Position numbers and translations under genes: made by a program. From QFOX01 sp044237845 (GTDB taxonomy: Bacteria; Pseudomonadota; Alphaproteobacteria; Rickettsiales; UBA3002): DNA of 64,000 nt. Below, one piece after another: positions 26,489 through 34,873 of the stretch. Location of the stretch: NCBI GenBank assembly GCA_044237845.1, contig JBIIEL010000006.1:1-64000 (forward strand), read 5' to 3'. The notes beneath the pieces are model-generated. The model was given only the letters and a program-made list of their open reading frames with translations, was not told the origin of the DNA and ran no database searches. Each line of letters starts with the position of its first letter. The stretch's first letter is position 1.

Positions 26489-27137
26489 CATCTCAAAACG
26501 CAGCCTCGTTATCGCGGTGGATGGCCCCGCCGCCTCAGGAAAAGGAACGCTGGCGCGCAAACTGGCGGCACATTATGGCTTGCCGCATCTCGATACCGGG
26601 CTGCTTTACCGCGCTGTAGGGAAAAAACTACTGGAAGCGCGCCAACAAGGCTCACGGGATTCCGACAAGCTCATCGCTATCCATGCCGCGCAGAATCTCA
26701 GCGTAACCGACCTCGCCCGCAACGACCTGGGCACCGAAGGCGTTGGCCGCGCTGCCTCTATTATCTCTGCCATCCCCGAAGTGCGCGACGCCCTGCTGCA
26801 ATACCAGTTTGATTTTGCCGATCAGGAAGGCGGTGCCGTACTCGATGGCCGCGATATCGGCACCGTCATCTGCCCGGATGCAGATGTAAAACTTTTCATC
26901 ACAGCAAGCGCCGAAGTGCGCGCGAAACGGCGCTATGAACAACAGAAACAGACGGATGCCTCGGCGGATTACCAATCTATTCTTACCGCCATTCTGGAGC
27001 GCGACGAACGGGATAGTACTCGCACCGCCGCCCCACTCACCGTGGCGGAGGACGCCGTAAGTATCGATAGCAGTGACATGAGCATCGACGCCGTTTTCGC
27101 GGCTGCGATTGAGGTGGTTGAGCGCATTCCGGCCTAA
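26481..27137 (+). CDS. cmk: Cytidylate kinase
   Basis: A 218-residue (d)CMP kinase. The P-loop GPAASGKGTLARKLA is at residues 16-30, LDTGLLYRAVG binds the nucleotide base region, and LDGRDIGTVICPDADVKLFITASAEVRAKRR holds the catalytic Arg and lid. It overlaps the aroA end by 8 nt, which suggests coupling, and precedes rpsA, the conserved order aroA-cmk-rpsA. Confidence 0.95.
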   Translation: MTNISKRSLVIAVDGPAASGKGTLARKLAAHYGLPHLDTGLLYRAVGKKLLEARQQGSRDSDKLIAIHAAQNLSVTDLARNDLGTEGVGRAASIISAIPEVRDALLQYQFDFADQEGGAVLDGRDIGTVICPDADVKLFITASAEVRAKRRYEQQKQTDASADYQSILTAILERDERDSTRTAAPLTVAEDAVSIDSSDMSIDAVFAAAIEVVERIPA

Positions 27138-27285
27138 AATGGGCTTTTTGCAAGGAAATCGCTTGATTTTTCCTATTTCCGGCGTATGAAACCCACTCCC
27201 TCGCGCAAGGTGTGTGGGGGCGCGTGGGCACTGGTGCACTCGTGATCAAGCAACCTCAACCATTACTTAGACTGGATTTATTTAC
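27138..27285 (+). promoter_or_regulatory. rpsA leader region
   Basis: This 148-bp gap between cmk and rpsA is long for the operon and probably holds an rpsA promoter and the 5' UTR on which S1 autoregulates in other bacteria. I see a short stem GGAAA/TTTCC around 27151-27172 and little else. There is no Shine-Dalgarno motif directly upstream of the rpsA ATG (TTTATTTAC), which fits S1 mRNAs, where S1 itself recruits the message. Confidence 0.4.
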
Positions 27286-29043
27286 ATGGCACAATCTGCA
27301 ACCGTCCGTAAGGAAGACTTTAAAGACCAGAATTTCACCACCGGCGAAAGCTTCGCCGACCTTTTCGAAAACAGCGCCGCGGGCAAACTGTCTGAAGGCA
27401 GCGTCGTAAAAGGCACCATCGTCGGCATCGAGAAAGACCTCGCCATCATCGACGTAGGTTTGAAATCCGAAGGACGCATTCCACTGCGCGAATTCTCTGT
27501 CGGCGGCCAAGCTGCTGAAGTGCGCATCGGCGACGTGTTCGACATCTATATCGAGCGCATTGAAGACCGTCATGGCGAAGCACAGCTCAGCCGCGAGAAA
27601 GCACTCCGTGAAGAAGCATGGGTGAAGCTCGAAGAAATCCACAAAAACCAGACCAAAATTGAAGGCGTCATCTTCGGTCGCGTAAAAGGTGGTTTCACCG
27701 TGGACATCAAAGGTGCTGTGGCGTTCCTGCCTGGCTCGCAAGTTGATATCCGTCCGATCAAAGACGTGACCCCACTGATGAACGTGCCGCAACCGTTCCT
27801 CATCCTGAAAATGGATCGCAAGCGTGGCAACATCGTGGTTTCGCGCCGCGCGATCATGGAAGAAAGCCGTGCAGAAGCGCGTGGCCAGCTCCTCGATAAA
27901 ATCGCAGAAGGTCAGATCCTCGACGGTATTGTGAAAAACATCACCGATTACGGTGCGTTCATCGATATGGGCGGCGTAGACGGCCTCCTCCACGTCACCG
28001 ATATTTCGTGGAAGCGTATCAATCACCCATCCGAAGTGTTCGCGATTGGCGACGCAGTACGCGTGATCGTGACCAAGTTCGATGCCGACAGCAAGCGTAT
28101 CAGCCTTGGCATGAAGCAGCTCGACAGCAACCCATGGGAAGGCGTCAGCAGCAAGTTCCAGCCGGGCGCACGCCTCAAGGGCAAAATCACCAACATCACC
28201 GACTACGGTGCGTTTGTGGAGCTTGATTCGGGCATTGAAGGCCTTGTTCACGTCTCGGAAATGAGCTGGACGAAGAAAAACATCCATCCGTCGAAGCTCG
28301 TTCAGACTGGCCAGGAAGTTGAAGTGCAGGTGATCGATATCGACACCAACAAGCACCGCATCAGCCTCGGTATGAAACAGTGCATCGACAATCCGTGGAA
28401 CAATTTTGCCGCCAACTTCCATGAAGGCGACATCATTGAAGGTGAAGTACGCAACATCACCGATTTCGGTCTGTTCGTTGGCCTCCAGGGTGAGATTGAC
28501 GGCCTCGTGCACCATTCTGACATCAGCTGGGATCAGCCGGGCGAAGAAGCCATCAAAGCCTTCAAAAAAGGTGACAAGGTTTCCGCACGCATCCTCGTGG
28601 TTGATATTGAGAAAGAGCGCATCAGCCTTGGCATCAAGCAGCTGACGGAAAACCCAGCGGGCGACACCCTCGCCGCCTTCAAAAAAGGCGATGTGGTCAC
28701 CTGTACGGTCACCGCGGTTGATAAAGACGGCATCGAAGTCGAACTTTCTGAGGGCACCAAGTCCTACATCAAGAAAGGCGACCTCTCGCGTGAGCGTCAG
28801 GACCAGCGTCCGGAGCGTTTTGCCGTGGGTGACCGCGTCGATGCAAAAGTCTTCAGCGTTGATAAGAAAACGATGAAAGTCGGCGTTTCGATCAAAGTAC
28901 TTGAGCAAGATGAGCACAAGCGCGCGATCGACGAGTACGGCTCGTCGGATTCGGGCGCGAGCCTCGGCGACATCCTCGGTGCAGCAATTCAGGAAGCCGC
29001 TGCTCCGAAGAAAAAAGCCGCTGCTAAGAAAAAAGCAGAGTAA
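27286..29043 (+). CDS. rpsA: 30S ribosomal protein S1
   Basis: A 585-residue S1 with six S1 RNA-binding repeats (starting near residues 38, 124, 208, 295, 382 and 467). The typical motifs ITDYGAFIDMGGVDGLLHVTDISW, ITDYGAFVELDSGIEGLVHVSEMSW and ITDFGLFVGLQGEIDGLVHHSDISW are visible. It ends in a Lys/Ala-rich tail. Base usage is strongly biased (many CTC and ATC codons), as expected for a highly expressed gene. A large stem-loop follows the stop. Confidence 0.97.
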   Translation: MAQSATVRKEDFKDQNFTTGESFADLFENSAAGKLSEGSVVKGTIVGIEKDLAIIDVGLKSEGRIPLREFSVGGQAAEVRIGDVFDIYIERIEDRHGEAQLSREKALREEAWVKLEEIHKNQTKIEGVIFGRVKGGFTVDIKGAVAFLPGSQVDIRPIKDVTPLMNVPQPFLILKMDRKRGNIVVSRRAIMEESRAEARGQLLDKIAEGQILDGIVKNITDYGAFIDMGGVDGLLHVTDISWKRINHPSEVFAIGDAVRVIVTKFDADSKRISLGMKQLDSNPWEGVSSKFQPGARLKGKITNITDYGAFVELDSGIEGLVHVSEMSWTKKNIHPSKLVQTGQEVEVQVIDIDTNKHRISLGMKQCIDNPWNNFAANFHEGDIIEGEVRNITDFGLFVGLQGEIDGLVHHSDISWDQPGEEAIKAFKKGDKVSARILVVDIEKERISLGIKQLTENPAGDTLAAFKKGDVVTCTVTAVDKDGIEVELSEGTKSYIKKGDLSRERQDQRPERFAVGDRVDAKVFSVDKKTMKVGVSIKVLEQDEHKRAIDEYGSSDSGASLGDILGAAIQEAAAPKKKAAAKKKAE

Positions 29044-29056
29044 TCGCAATCTGTGT

Positions 29057-29096
29057 ACCGTTAACCGTTGGCCAGAATTGGCTGACGGTTAACGGT
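29057..29096 (+). terminator. 18-bp stem-loop after rpsA without a U-run
   Basis: The arms ACCGTTAACCGTTGGCCA and TGGCTGACGGTTAACGGT pair over 18 positions (two G-U pairs, the outer 12 bp perfect) around a GAAT loop. It starts 13 nt after the rpsA stop and ends 28 nt before sppA. No U-tract follows, so it is more likely an mRNA 3'-end stabiliser or partial attenuator between highly expressed rpsA and sppA than an intrinsic terminator. Confidence 0.6.
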
Positions 29097-29124
29097 CACC
29101 GAATAACGATCAACGGAGCTCTCC

Positions 29125-30054
29125 ATGCAGCCACAAAGCGACCTCCTTATCGACCGTAAACGCCTCAAGGGGCAGTTGGTGGGATGGCGTACTGCGGCAC
29201 TTATGCTGCTATTTCTGTTTTTTATTTCCCAGCTAGACGGCAGCAAAACAAATGTAGGTGGTCGTGTGGTTGGCGGTGATTACATCGCCCGCATCACCAT
29301 CGAAGGCGTGATGGTAGACGACCTCAAACGCGATGAACTCATGAAAAAAATTCGTGATGATGTGCATGTAAAAGCCGTCATCGTGAGGATGGATTCTCCC
29401 GGCGGCACCACCGTTGGTGGCGAAGAAGTTTTTCTACAACTGCGTGAGATTGCTAAAAAGAAACCCGTCGTCGGTACAATGCGCACTGTCTGTGCCTCCG
29501 CATGTTATATGGCCTCACTCGCGGCAGACCATGTGCTCGCACGTGAGGGCACCCTCACCGGCTCCATCGGCGTGTTGATGCAAAGCTTTGAAGTCAGCCG
29601 ACTGGCAGACAAGCTTGGTGTCACCTCTATCACCGTTAAGTCCGGTGCCTATAAAGATGTTCCTAGTATGGCGGAGCCATTTACCGATGAACAACGCGGA
29701 GTTGTTAACCAGCTCATTGCAGATGCATATGACCGCTTCGTCAGCATGATTGTCGAGCGCCGCAAAATGGAAGATGCTACCGTGCGTCAATTGGCGGATG
29801 GGCGAGTTTATACTGGTCATCAGGCGTTTAATTTAAAGCTCATTGATGCGATTGGTGGCGAGGAAGAAGCCCTCGTTTGGCTTACCGAAAAACGTAGCAT
29901 CGACAAGAAGCTAGAGATTGTAGATGTAAAACAAGAAGAAGAATTTCAAAGCCTTGTTGACCAACTTGCACAATCGAGCGGCATAAAAATATTCGAAAAA
30001 TCTTCCATTGGGCTTGACGGGCTGGTGAGTATCTGGCATCCTTCCGCTATATAA
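29125..30054 (+). CDS. sppA: Signal peptide peptidase SppA (S49 family)
   Basis: A 309-residue membrane-anchored serine protease that degrades cleaved signal peptides. One N-terminal membrane helix is at about 22-37. The S49 core shows MDSPGGTTVGGEE (about 89-101), the catalytic Ser region VCASACYMAS (likely Ser125, where most relatives have ASGGYY), TGSIGV, and the Lys region VKSGAYKDVPS (likely Lys177). It is the short, single-domain form. It sits between rpsA and ihfB, a common alphaproteobacterial arrangement. Confidence 0.92.
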   Translation: MQPQSDLLIDRKRLKGQLVGWRTAALMLLFLFFISQLDGSKTNVGGRVVGGDYIARITIEGVMVDDLKRDELMKKIRDDVHVKAVIVRMDSPGGTTVGGEEVFLQLREIAKKKPVVGTMRTVCASACYMASLAADHVLAREGTLTGSIGVLMQSFEVSRLADKLGVTSITVKSGAYKDVPSMAEPFTDEQRGVVNQLIADAYDRFVSMIVERRKMEDATVRQLADGRVYTGHQAFNLKLIDAIGGEEEALVWLTEKRSIDKKLEIVDVKQEEEFQSLVDQLAQSSGIKIFEKSSIGLDGLVSIWHPSAI

Positions 30055-30077
30055 CCCACTCATTTGGCGAGGGAATT

Positions 30078-30371
30078 ATGACAAAATCCGAACTGATCGC
30101 ACGGCTCGCTAAACGCTATCCCCACCTCTATCAGCGTGACATTGAAGTGCTGGTGAACACCATGTTCGACGAAATTGCCGGTGCGCTCAGCAATGGCAAC
30201 CGCGTTGAACTACGCGGCTTCGGTGCTTTCTCGGTTCGCCAGCGCGAGGCGCGTGCCGCCCGCAACCCCAAAAATGGCGAAATGGTCAATGTGGGTCAGC
30301 GCCACGCCATTTACTTCCGCACCGGCAAAGAACTGCGTGAGCGCATTATCAATGTAGTGCCAAAGGACTAG
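30078..30371 (+). CDS. ihfB: Integration host factor subunit beta
   Basis: A 97-residue HU/IHF-fold DNA-bending protein. Signature: MTKSELIARLAKRYP, VELRGFGAFSVRQREARAARNPKNGE with the intercalating Pro, and YFRTGKELRERI. The GFGAFSVR and NP motifs with a short C-terminal tail fit IhfB better than HU. A GAGGGAA site precedes the ATG. It overlaps trpF by one base (TAGTG). Confidence 0.94.
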   Translation: MTKSELIARLAKRYPHLYQRDIEVLVNTMFDEIAGALSNGNRVELRGFGAFSVRQREARAARNPKNGEMVNVGQRHAIYFRTGKELRERIINVVPKD

Positions 30372-30994
30372 TGCCGCCTCGCATTAAAAACTGCGGCCTC
30401 ACCACACCATCCGCCATTGCCTGCGCTGTTTCTACGAGCGCTAATTTCGTTGGCTTTGTGCATCATACAGCATCCCCGCGTCACCTCACCGCCGAACAAA
30501 TTGCCGCACTCTACGCCCATGTTCCGCCGGGTGTCGCATGCGTCATCGTGCTGGTTGACCCAAGCGACGACATGCTCGCATCCCTTCCCAAGCCAGACTT
30601 TTGGCAAATCACCGGTGTGAGCGACCCTGCCCGCATCGCCGCCATTCATGCCGCCACAGGCGTCCCTGTCATCACGGCCATCCGCGTACGCTCGGCGGAG
30701 GATATTGCTCCAGCCTCTGCGCTTGAAGCTGTAAGCGCGCATCTCTTATTCGATACCTATCATCCACAAGAAGCGGGCGGCACCGGGCACGCGTTCGACT
30801 GGTCGCTGCTCAAGAATCTCTCACTCAGCAAACCATGGTTCCTCGCGGGTGGCCTGAATGCAGACAACGTCGCAGATGCCATCCGCCGCACGCATGCGCC
30901 GATGGTGGATGTAAGCAGTGGCCTCGAGGATGCCCCGGGTATCAAATCGCTCGAAAAAATTGCGGCATTTAATAAAGCCGTGCTAGAAGCGTAA
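30371..30994 (+). CDS. trpF: Phosphoribosylanthranilate isomerase TrpF
   Basis: A 207-residue (beta/alpha)8 isomerase of tryptophan synthesis (PRA to CdRP). The catalytic Cys8 is in IKNCGLT and the catalytic Asp in LLFDTYHP (about 130). GGTGHAFDW, LAGGLNADNV and VDVSSGLEDAPGIKS bind the phosphate. The usual QLHG motif reads QITG. The start is GTG at 30371, overlapping the ihfB stop by one base. It heads trpF-trpB-trpA. Confidence 0.93.
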   Translation: MPPRIKNCGLTTPSAIACAVSTSANFVGFVHHTASPRHLTAEQIAALYAHVPPGVACVIVLVDPSDDMLASLPKPDFWQITGVSDPARIAAIHAATGVPVITAIRVRSAEDIAPASALEAVSAHLLFDTYHPQEAGGTGHAFDWSLLKNLSLSKPWFLAGGLNADNVADAIRRTHAPMVDVSSGLEDAPGIKSLEKIAAFNKAVLEA

Positions 30995-30995
30995 G

Positions 30996-32198
30996 ATGCA
31001 AATCCTCCCTGAACAGCCCGATTCGCACGGCCATTTCGGCCCTTATGGTGGCCGCTATGTCGCCGAAACGCTGATGCCCCTCATCCGCGAGGTGGAAGAA
31101 GCGTATGAGGACATGCGCGAAGACCCGGCCTTCCACGCGCAGTTCGATGATTTGATGAAGCATTATGTCGGCCGCCCATCACCACTCTATTTCGCGGAGC
31201 GGCTGACGGAAAAACTCGGCGGCGCGCAAATCTATTTCAAACGCGACGAGCTGAATCACACCGGCGCGCATAAAATCAACAACTGCATCGGCCAGGTGCT
31301 GCTCGCCATGCGCATGGGCAAAAAACGCATCATCGCTGAGACAGGTGCAGGCCAGCACGGCGTCGCCACCGCTACTGTGTGTGCGCGTTTTGGGCTGAAA
31401 TGCGTCGTCTATATGGGCGCGAAGGATATCGAACGTCAGAAGCCGAACGTCTTCCGCATGAAGCTGCTCGGCGCTGAAATCGTGCCGGTTACCAGTGGCA
31501 GCCAAAGCCTCAAAGACGCGATGAACGAAGCCATGCGCGACTGGGTGACCAACGTCGCCGACACCTACTACCTCATCGGCACTGCGAGCGGCCCGCACCC
31601 CTTCCCCATGATGGTGCGTGATTTTCAGTCTGTCATCGGCACCGAGGTGCGCGCCGAATGCCTCACGCGCCTTGGGCAGCTACCAGACATGCTCGTCGCC
31701 GCAATTGGTGGTGGTAGCAACGCGATTGGCTTGTTTCACCCCATGCTGAAAGATAGCAGCGTGCGCATGGTGGGCGTAGAAGCGGCAGGGCGCGGGCTCG
31801 ACACCGATGCCCATGCAGCCTCGCTCACCAAGGGTTCGCCGGGTGTGCTACACGGCACGCGCACTTATTTGCTGCAGAATGCAGATGGGCAAATCACCGA
31901 AGCGCACTCCATTTCCGCGGGGCTGGATTACCCCGGCATCGGCCCCGAACATGCATGGCTGAAGGACGCAGGCCGCGCCGAATATGTCAGTGTGACGGAT
32001 GATGAGGCGCTCGCTGCCTTTCAAACATTGGCTCAGACAGAGGGCATTTTGCCCGCGCTAGAACCTGCCCACGCGCTTGCCCATGTCATACGGATTGCAC
32101 CAACCATGCCTCAACACGCTGTGTTGGTGATGAACCTCTGCGGGCGCGGCGATAAGGATATTTTCACTGTCGCCGATGCGCTGGGGGTGACACTATGA
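30996..32198 (+). CDS. trpB: Tryptophan synthase beta chain
   Basis: A 400-residue PLP enzyme that joins indole and serine. The Schiff-base Lys is in HTGAHKINN (about residue 91). GPYGGRYVAETLMP, ETGAGQHGVATAT, the phosphate-binding GGGSNAIG and the monovalent-cation region are intact. It starts 1 nt after trpF and overlaps trpA by 4 nt, so the order fits stoichiometric synthesis of the alpha2-beta2 complex. Confidence 0.97.
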   Translation: MQILPEQPDSHGHFGPYGGRYVAETLMPLIREVEEAYEDMREDPAFHAQFDDLMKHYVGRPSPLYFAERLTEKLGGAQIYFKRDELNHTGAHKINNCIGQVLLAMRMGKKRIIAETGAGQHGVATATVCARFGLKCVVYMGAKDIERQKPNVFRMKLLGAEIVPVTSGSQSLKDAMNEAMRDWVTNVADTYYLIGTASGPHPFPMMVRDFQSVIGTEVRAECLTRLGQLPDMLVAAIGGGSNAIGLFHPMLKDSSVRMVGVEAAGRGLDTDAHAASLTKGSPGVLHGTRTYLLQNADGQITEAHSISAGLDYPGIGPEHAWLKDAGRAEYVSVTDDEALAAFQTLAQTEGILPALEPAHALAHVIRIAPTMPQHAVLVMNLCGRGDKDIFTVADALGVTL

Positions 32199-32989
32199 GC
32201 CGTATCGCCACTGCCTTCGCCCACTGCCGTGCCGAGAACCGCGCGGCGTTTATTCCTTTCATCATGGGCGGTGAGCCATCGGCGATGGCGTGCGAAAATT
32301 TGCTAAATGCGCTGCCCGAAGCAGGTGCGGATATTATCGAGCTTGGCATCCCCTTTTCCGACCCGATGGCGGATGGCCCTGTCATTCAAGCGGCTGGCCT
32401 GCGCGCGCTCACGGCTGGGGCGACGCTTTCCTCTATCCTCACCCTCGCCCGCGATTTTCGCGCGAAGCACGCGGATACGCCGCTGGTGCTGATGGGTTAC
32501 CTCAACCCGGTTTATGTGTATGGCTACGAGAAATTCGCGCGCGATGCCGCCGCCGCAGGGTTGGATGGCATCATCCTCGTCGACCTGCCGCCGGAGGAAG
32601 CGCCGGAGCTGGAGCCGCTGCTCACCCGCCACGGCATTGCGCTGGTGCGGCTCATCGCCCCCACCTCGGTACCGGATCGTGTGCCGCTGCTGGTGGATGG
32701 CGCGTCGGGCTATCTCTATTACATCAGCATGACAGGCATCACCGGCGCGAAGGCTGCTGCATCGACGGCGGAGATTGGGCGCAGCCTTGCTGCCATCCGC
32801 GCGGTGACGCATCTGCCCGTTTGCGTTGGCTTCGGCATTAAAACCCCGGCGGATGTAGCTGCCAATGCCCAACTCGCCGATGGTGTGGTGGTCGGCTCTG
32901 CCATCGTCCGCTATATTCATGAAACCAAGGCAGACATCCCAAAATTCAGCGCCTTTGTGCGTGCACTGGCGGATGGATGTAAGCGATAG
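32195..32989 (+). CDS. trpA: Tryptophan synthase alpha chain
   Basis: A 264-residue TIM-barrel subunit that releases indole from indoleglycerol phosphate. The catalytic Glu is in IIELGIPFSDPMADGPVIQAA (with the catalytic Asp in loop 2, VDLPPEEAPEL). YYISMTGITGAK and VGFGIKTPADV are conserved. It overlaps trpB by 4 nt and is followed after 2 nt by a palindromic repeat element that may end or protect the transcript. Confidence 0.96.
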   Translation: MSRIATAFAHCRAENRAAFIPFIMGGEPSAMACENLLNALPEAGADIIELGIPFSDPMADGPVIQAAGLRALTAGATLSSILTLARDFRAKHADTPLVLMGYLNPVYVYGYEKFARDAAAAGLDGIILVDLPPEEAPELEPLLTRHGIALVRLIAPTSVPDRVPLLVDGASGYLYYISMTGITGAKAAASTAEIGRSLAAIRAVTHLPVCVGFGIKTPADVAANAQLADGVVVGSAIVRYIHETKADIPKFSAFVRALADGCKR

Positions 32990-32991
32990 TC

Positions 32992-33075
32992 TTGTCACCC
33001 CGACGAATGCCGGGGTCTGCGCCAAAAAGAAAAAATCGTTTGGGCGCGGATGCCGGGATAAACCCGGCATAACAA
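32992..33075. repeat. Palindromic intergenic repeat, TTGT...ACAA ends
   Basis: About 84 bp directly after trpA. It holds two stem-loops, CCCCG...CGGGG (32998-33015) and ATGCCGGG/CCCGGCAT with an ATAAA loop (33050-33070), and a near-complementary pair TGCGCCAAA / TTTGGGCGCG, so the whole can fold as a branched structure. The ends are TTGTCA and ATAACAA. It has the look of a dispersed, REP-like alphaproteobacterial element; two elements of related design lie at 40681 and 50992. Confidence 0.6.
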
Positions 33076-33102
33076 TTCCTTACAAACCCACCGCAGCAAC
33101 GC

Positions 33103-33636
33103 TTAGCGAATCACGCCGGATTGCTTCAAGTTAGTGACCATTGCCGTCTGCACGGTGTTGAACACTTGTTCTTCGGTCAGCGTATTTCCGGCAGTGAGCT
33201 TGGTTTTTAAGTCCGCCACAGCTTTCAGCCCTGCTGCGTAAGCCGTTTCAACCTTAGCCGCCGTGTCTTTAACCAACGGAATATGGTAGCTGGTTTTATC
33301 AAACGATAGCACCAGTTCGGCTTCTTTTTTTCCGGAGAAATCGTTATACGCATCGTGCCATGGATTAAGATCCGTTGCCAACGAATCTATATTGCCAATA
33401 TTGAGTGATTTTAATGCGTTATCTAGCTTCGCTGTCGGACTTTTCGGCGCAAGATTAAAACCGCCATAGCGACCATCTTCAAAGAGCGATTGTATTTTTT
33501 TTGCTTCCCCAGCATCCGTACCTTCGGGATAGTCAAAATGAGGACTCGCTATCCCCAATTTTGGCTGAGCATCACGAAAATCACGATCCGGTTTAGCGAC
33601 AGTGGATTCAATCGATAGCTTGATTCTATGTGTCAT
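33103..33636 (-). CDS. Unknown 177-residue protein behind a Pho-type box
   Basis: No family recognised. A soluble, mixed alpha/beta protein without signal peptide; it has a Lys/Asp-rich N-terminal half (FDYPEGTDAGEAKKIQSLFEDGRYGGFN), then an LSFDKTSYHIPLV strand segment and a C-terminal helix (VFNTVQTAMVTNLKQSGVIR). The ATG at 33636 has CGGAG 7 nt upstream; a longer frame opens at 33678 without a site. A PhoB-like box lies 73-94 nt upstream of the start. Three other genes of unknown function in the window carry the same kind of box. Confidence 0.7.
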   Translation of the reverse strand: MTHRIKLSIESTVAKPDRDFRDAQPKLGIASPHFDYPEGTDAGEAKKIQSLFEDGRYGGFNLAPKSPTAKLDNALKSLNIGNIDSLATDLNPWHDAYNDFSGKKEAELVLSFDKTSYHIPLVKDTAAKVETAYAAGLKAVADLKTKLTAGNTLTEEQVFNTVQTAMVTNLKQSGVIR

Positions 33637-33708
33637 AAAAAACTCCGTGTTAGTTAAAGGGTTGAGCAACAAGGTCATTTTACCCCCCCCACATTAACAC
33701 AAGTTAAT

Positions 33709-33730
33709 TTATGTGAAGTTTTTGTGACAA
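33709..33730 (-). promoter_or_regulatory. PhoB-like box upstream of the unknown gene at 33636
   Basis: On the minus strand the two 11-bp units are TTGTCAC-AAAA and ACTTCAC-ATAA. This is the Pho-box plan: CTGTCAT-like 7-mers separated by 4 A/T-rich bases. It is about 73 nt from the ATG, a suitable distance for an activator that replaces the -35 region. PhoB as the binding protein is inferred from the consensus only. Confidence 0.65.
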
Positions 33731-33758
33731 TGGAGAATTTTTATTATTCTACAGTGAT

Positions 33759-34505
33759 TTATACCGTCTTCCCATAACTCTGCATCGGCGGTTCCAGCTG
33801 CTCGCGCAGCCCCTTCAACACACCTGAGAGTATCGCCTCGATGACGCGCGCAGGGTCGGCATTTGCGCAGGGCACACGGTGCTCGATGCGTTTGTCATAC
33901 GGGTCCGGCGTCATGGGAATGCGCAGCGCGCAGTAGCGGTTATTGGCCCCCCACCCGGCGATTTTTGGCACATGGTCGGCGTCACCGAGCCGCGCATAAT
34001 CTTCCTCATGCGGAAAGAAAATCGGCATGTTCTCCGTAAGCGTCGCCAGCAACCCGCCGAGGCTGAAGCGCAGCGCGTCGCTCATCCATTCGTCGGTTTT
34101 GTGATAGGCGTTGATGCCCTCAGCATCCGCGAGGTGGAGATGGATATGCATGCCGCTTGAAGGCTGATCGGCAAAGGGTTTCGCGGTGAAATGCGCCTCC
34201 ACGCCCATCGCGGCTGCCTGCGCCTCAATAATCTCACGGATGCGCGTGAGCATCTGCGCCAGCCGCACAGGTGTCGTCACCTGCGTCACCACTTCATACT
34301 GATGTTTTCCGCGCTCTTTCTCGATACGCAAAATCGGCAGCGCTTCGGCCTTAAACGCCTTATCCACCGGCTCCCAGAACGCATCCATCGCTTCTGTGCT
34401 TTGCTCGGCGAGCAGCACGTAGCACTCGATCTCCGCCGCCATCACAGGCGTGAGTGCGCATTCCGCAATCAGGGTAGTGCTTAATTCGTCGATGCTAGGC
34501 GACAA
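33759..34505 (-). CDS. Short glutamine-synthetase-type ligase (catalytic domain only)
   Basis: A 248-residue protein covering only the catalytic barrel of the glutamine synthetase fold: EIECYVL (compare ExEFYL), KERGKHQYEV, FTAKPFADQPSSGMHIHLHL, GWGANNRYCALRIP and RIEHRVPCANADP. The N-terminal beta-grasp domain of classical GS (about 450 residues) is missing. Ligand residues are largely retained, so it may be an active gamma-glutamyl or amine ligase rather than GlnA. The start is a TTG at 34505, overlapping the trxA end by 11 nt; a later ATG at residue 22 would cut the ExE motif region. Confidence 0.75.
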   Translation of the reverse strand: MSPSIDELSTTLIAECALTPVMAAEIECYVLLAEQSTEAMDAFWEPVDKAFKAEALPILRIEKERGKHQYEVVTQVTTPVRLAQMLTRIREIIEAQAAAMGVEAHFTAKPFADQPSSGMHIHLHLADAEGINAYHKTDEWMSDALRFSLGGLLATLTENMPIFFPHEEDYARLGDADHVPKIAGWGANNRYCALRIPMTPDPYDKRIEHRVPCANADPARVIEAILSGVLKGLREQLEPPMQSYGKTV

Positions 34506-34818
34506 CGCTGTTCAGCCACTCAACCAGCTGGCTTTTGGGCAGCGAGCCGACTTTGGTCGCCACCGCTTTGCCGTCCTTGAACAGAATCATCGTCGGGATG
34601 CCGCGCACACCAAAGCGTTGCGGCGATTCCGGGTTGTTGTCGATATTCACTTTCGCCACCGTCAACTTGCCTTCCATTTCGTTGGCAATTTCGTCGAGGA
34701 TGGGGCCGATTTGTTTGCATGGGCCGCACCATTCCGCCCAGAAATCGACCAGAATCGGCGTGCTGCTGTTCGCAATGACGCCTTCAAATTCGTCGTCGGT
34801 GATGTGCTTCGTACCCAT
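34495..34818 (-). CDS. trxA: Thioredoxin TrxA
   Basis: A 107-residue thioredoxin with the active site WCGPCK (C31, C34), the cis-Pro segment RGIPTMILF, and the Asp in VDFWAEW. GGAGG precedes the ATG. It lies 55 nt after addA, the addA-trxA order common in Alphaproteobacteria. The gene for the GS-type protein overlaps its stop. Confidence 0.96.
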   Translation of the reverse strand: MGTKHITDDEFEGVIANSSTPILVDFWAEWCGPCKQIGPILDEIANEMEGKLTVAKVNIDNNPESPQRFGVRGIPTMILFKDGKAVATKVGSLPKSQLVEWLNSVVA

Positions 34819-34873
34819 GGAACGCCTCCGTTGTTAGCTACCCCATGATAGATAGGACTGGCCGTGAATCGCG

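Noticed and set aside
27256..29049. 597-codon open frame antisense to rpsA
   Set aside because: It mirrors the strong codon bias and the repeats of rpsA; the apparent repeat structure comes from the S1 repeats on the other strand.
33693..33706. CtrA box (TTAACACAAGTTAA) next to the Pho box upstream of 33636
   Set aside because: The spacer between the TTAA halves is 6 bp, not 7, so it does not fit the CtrA consensus.
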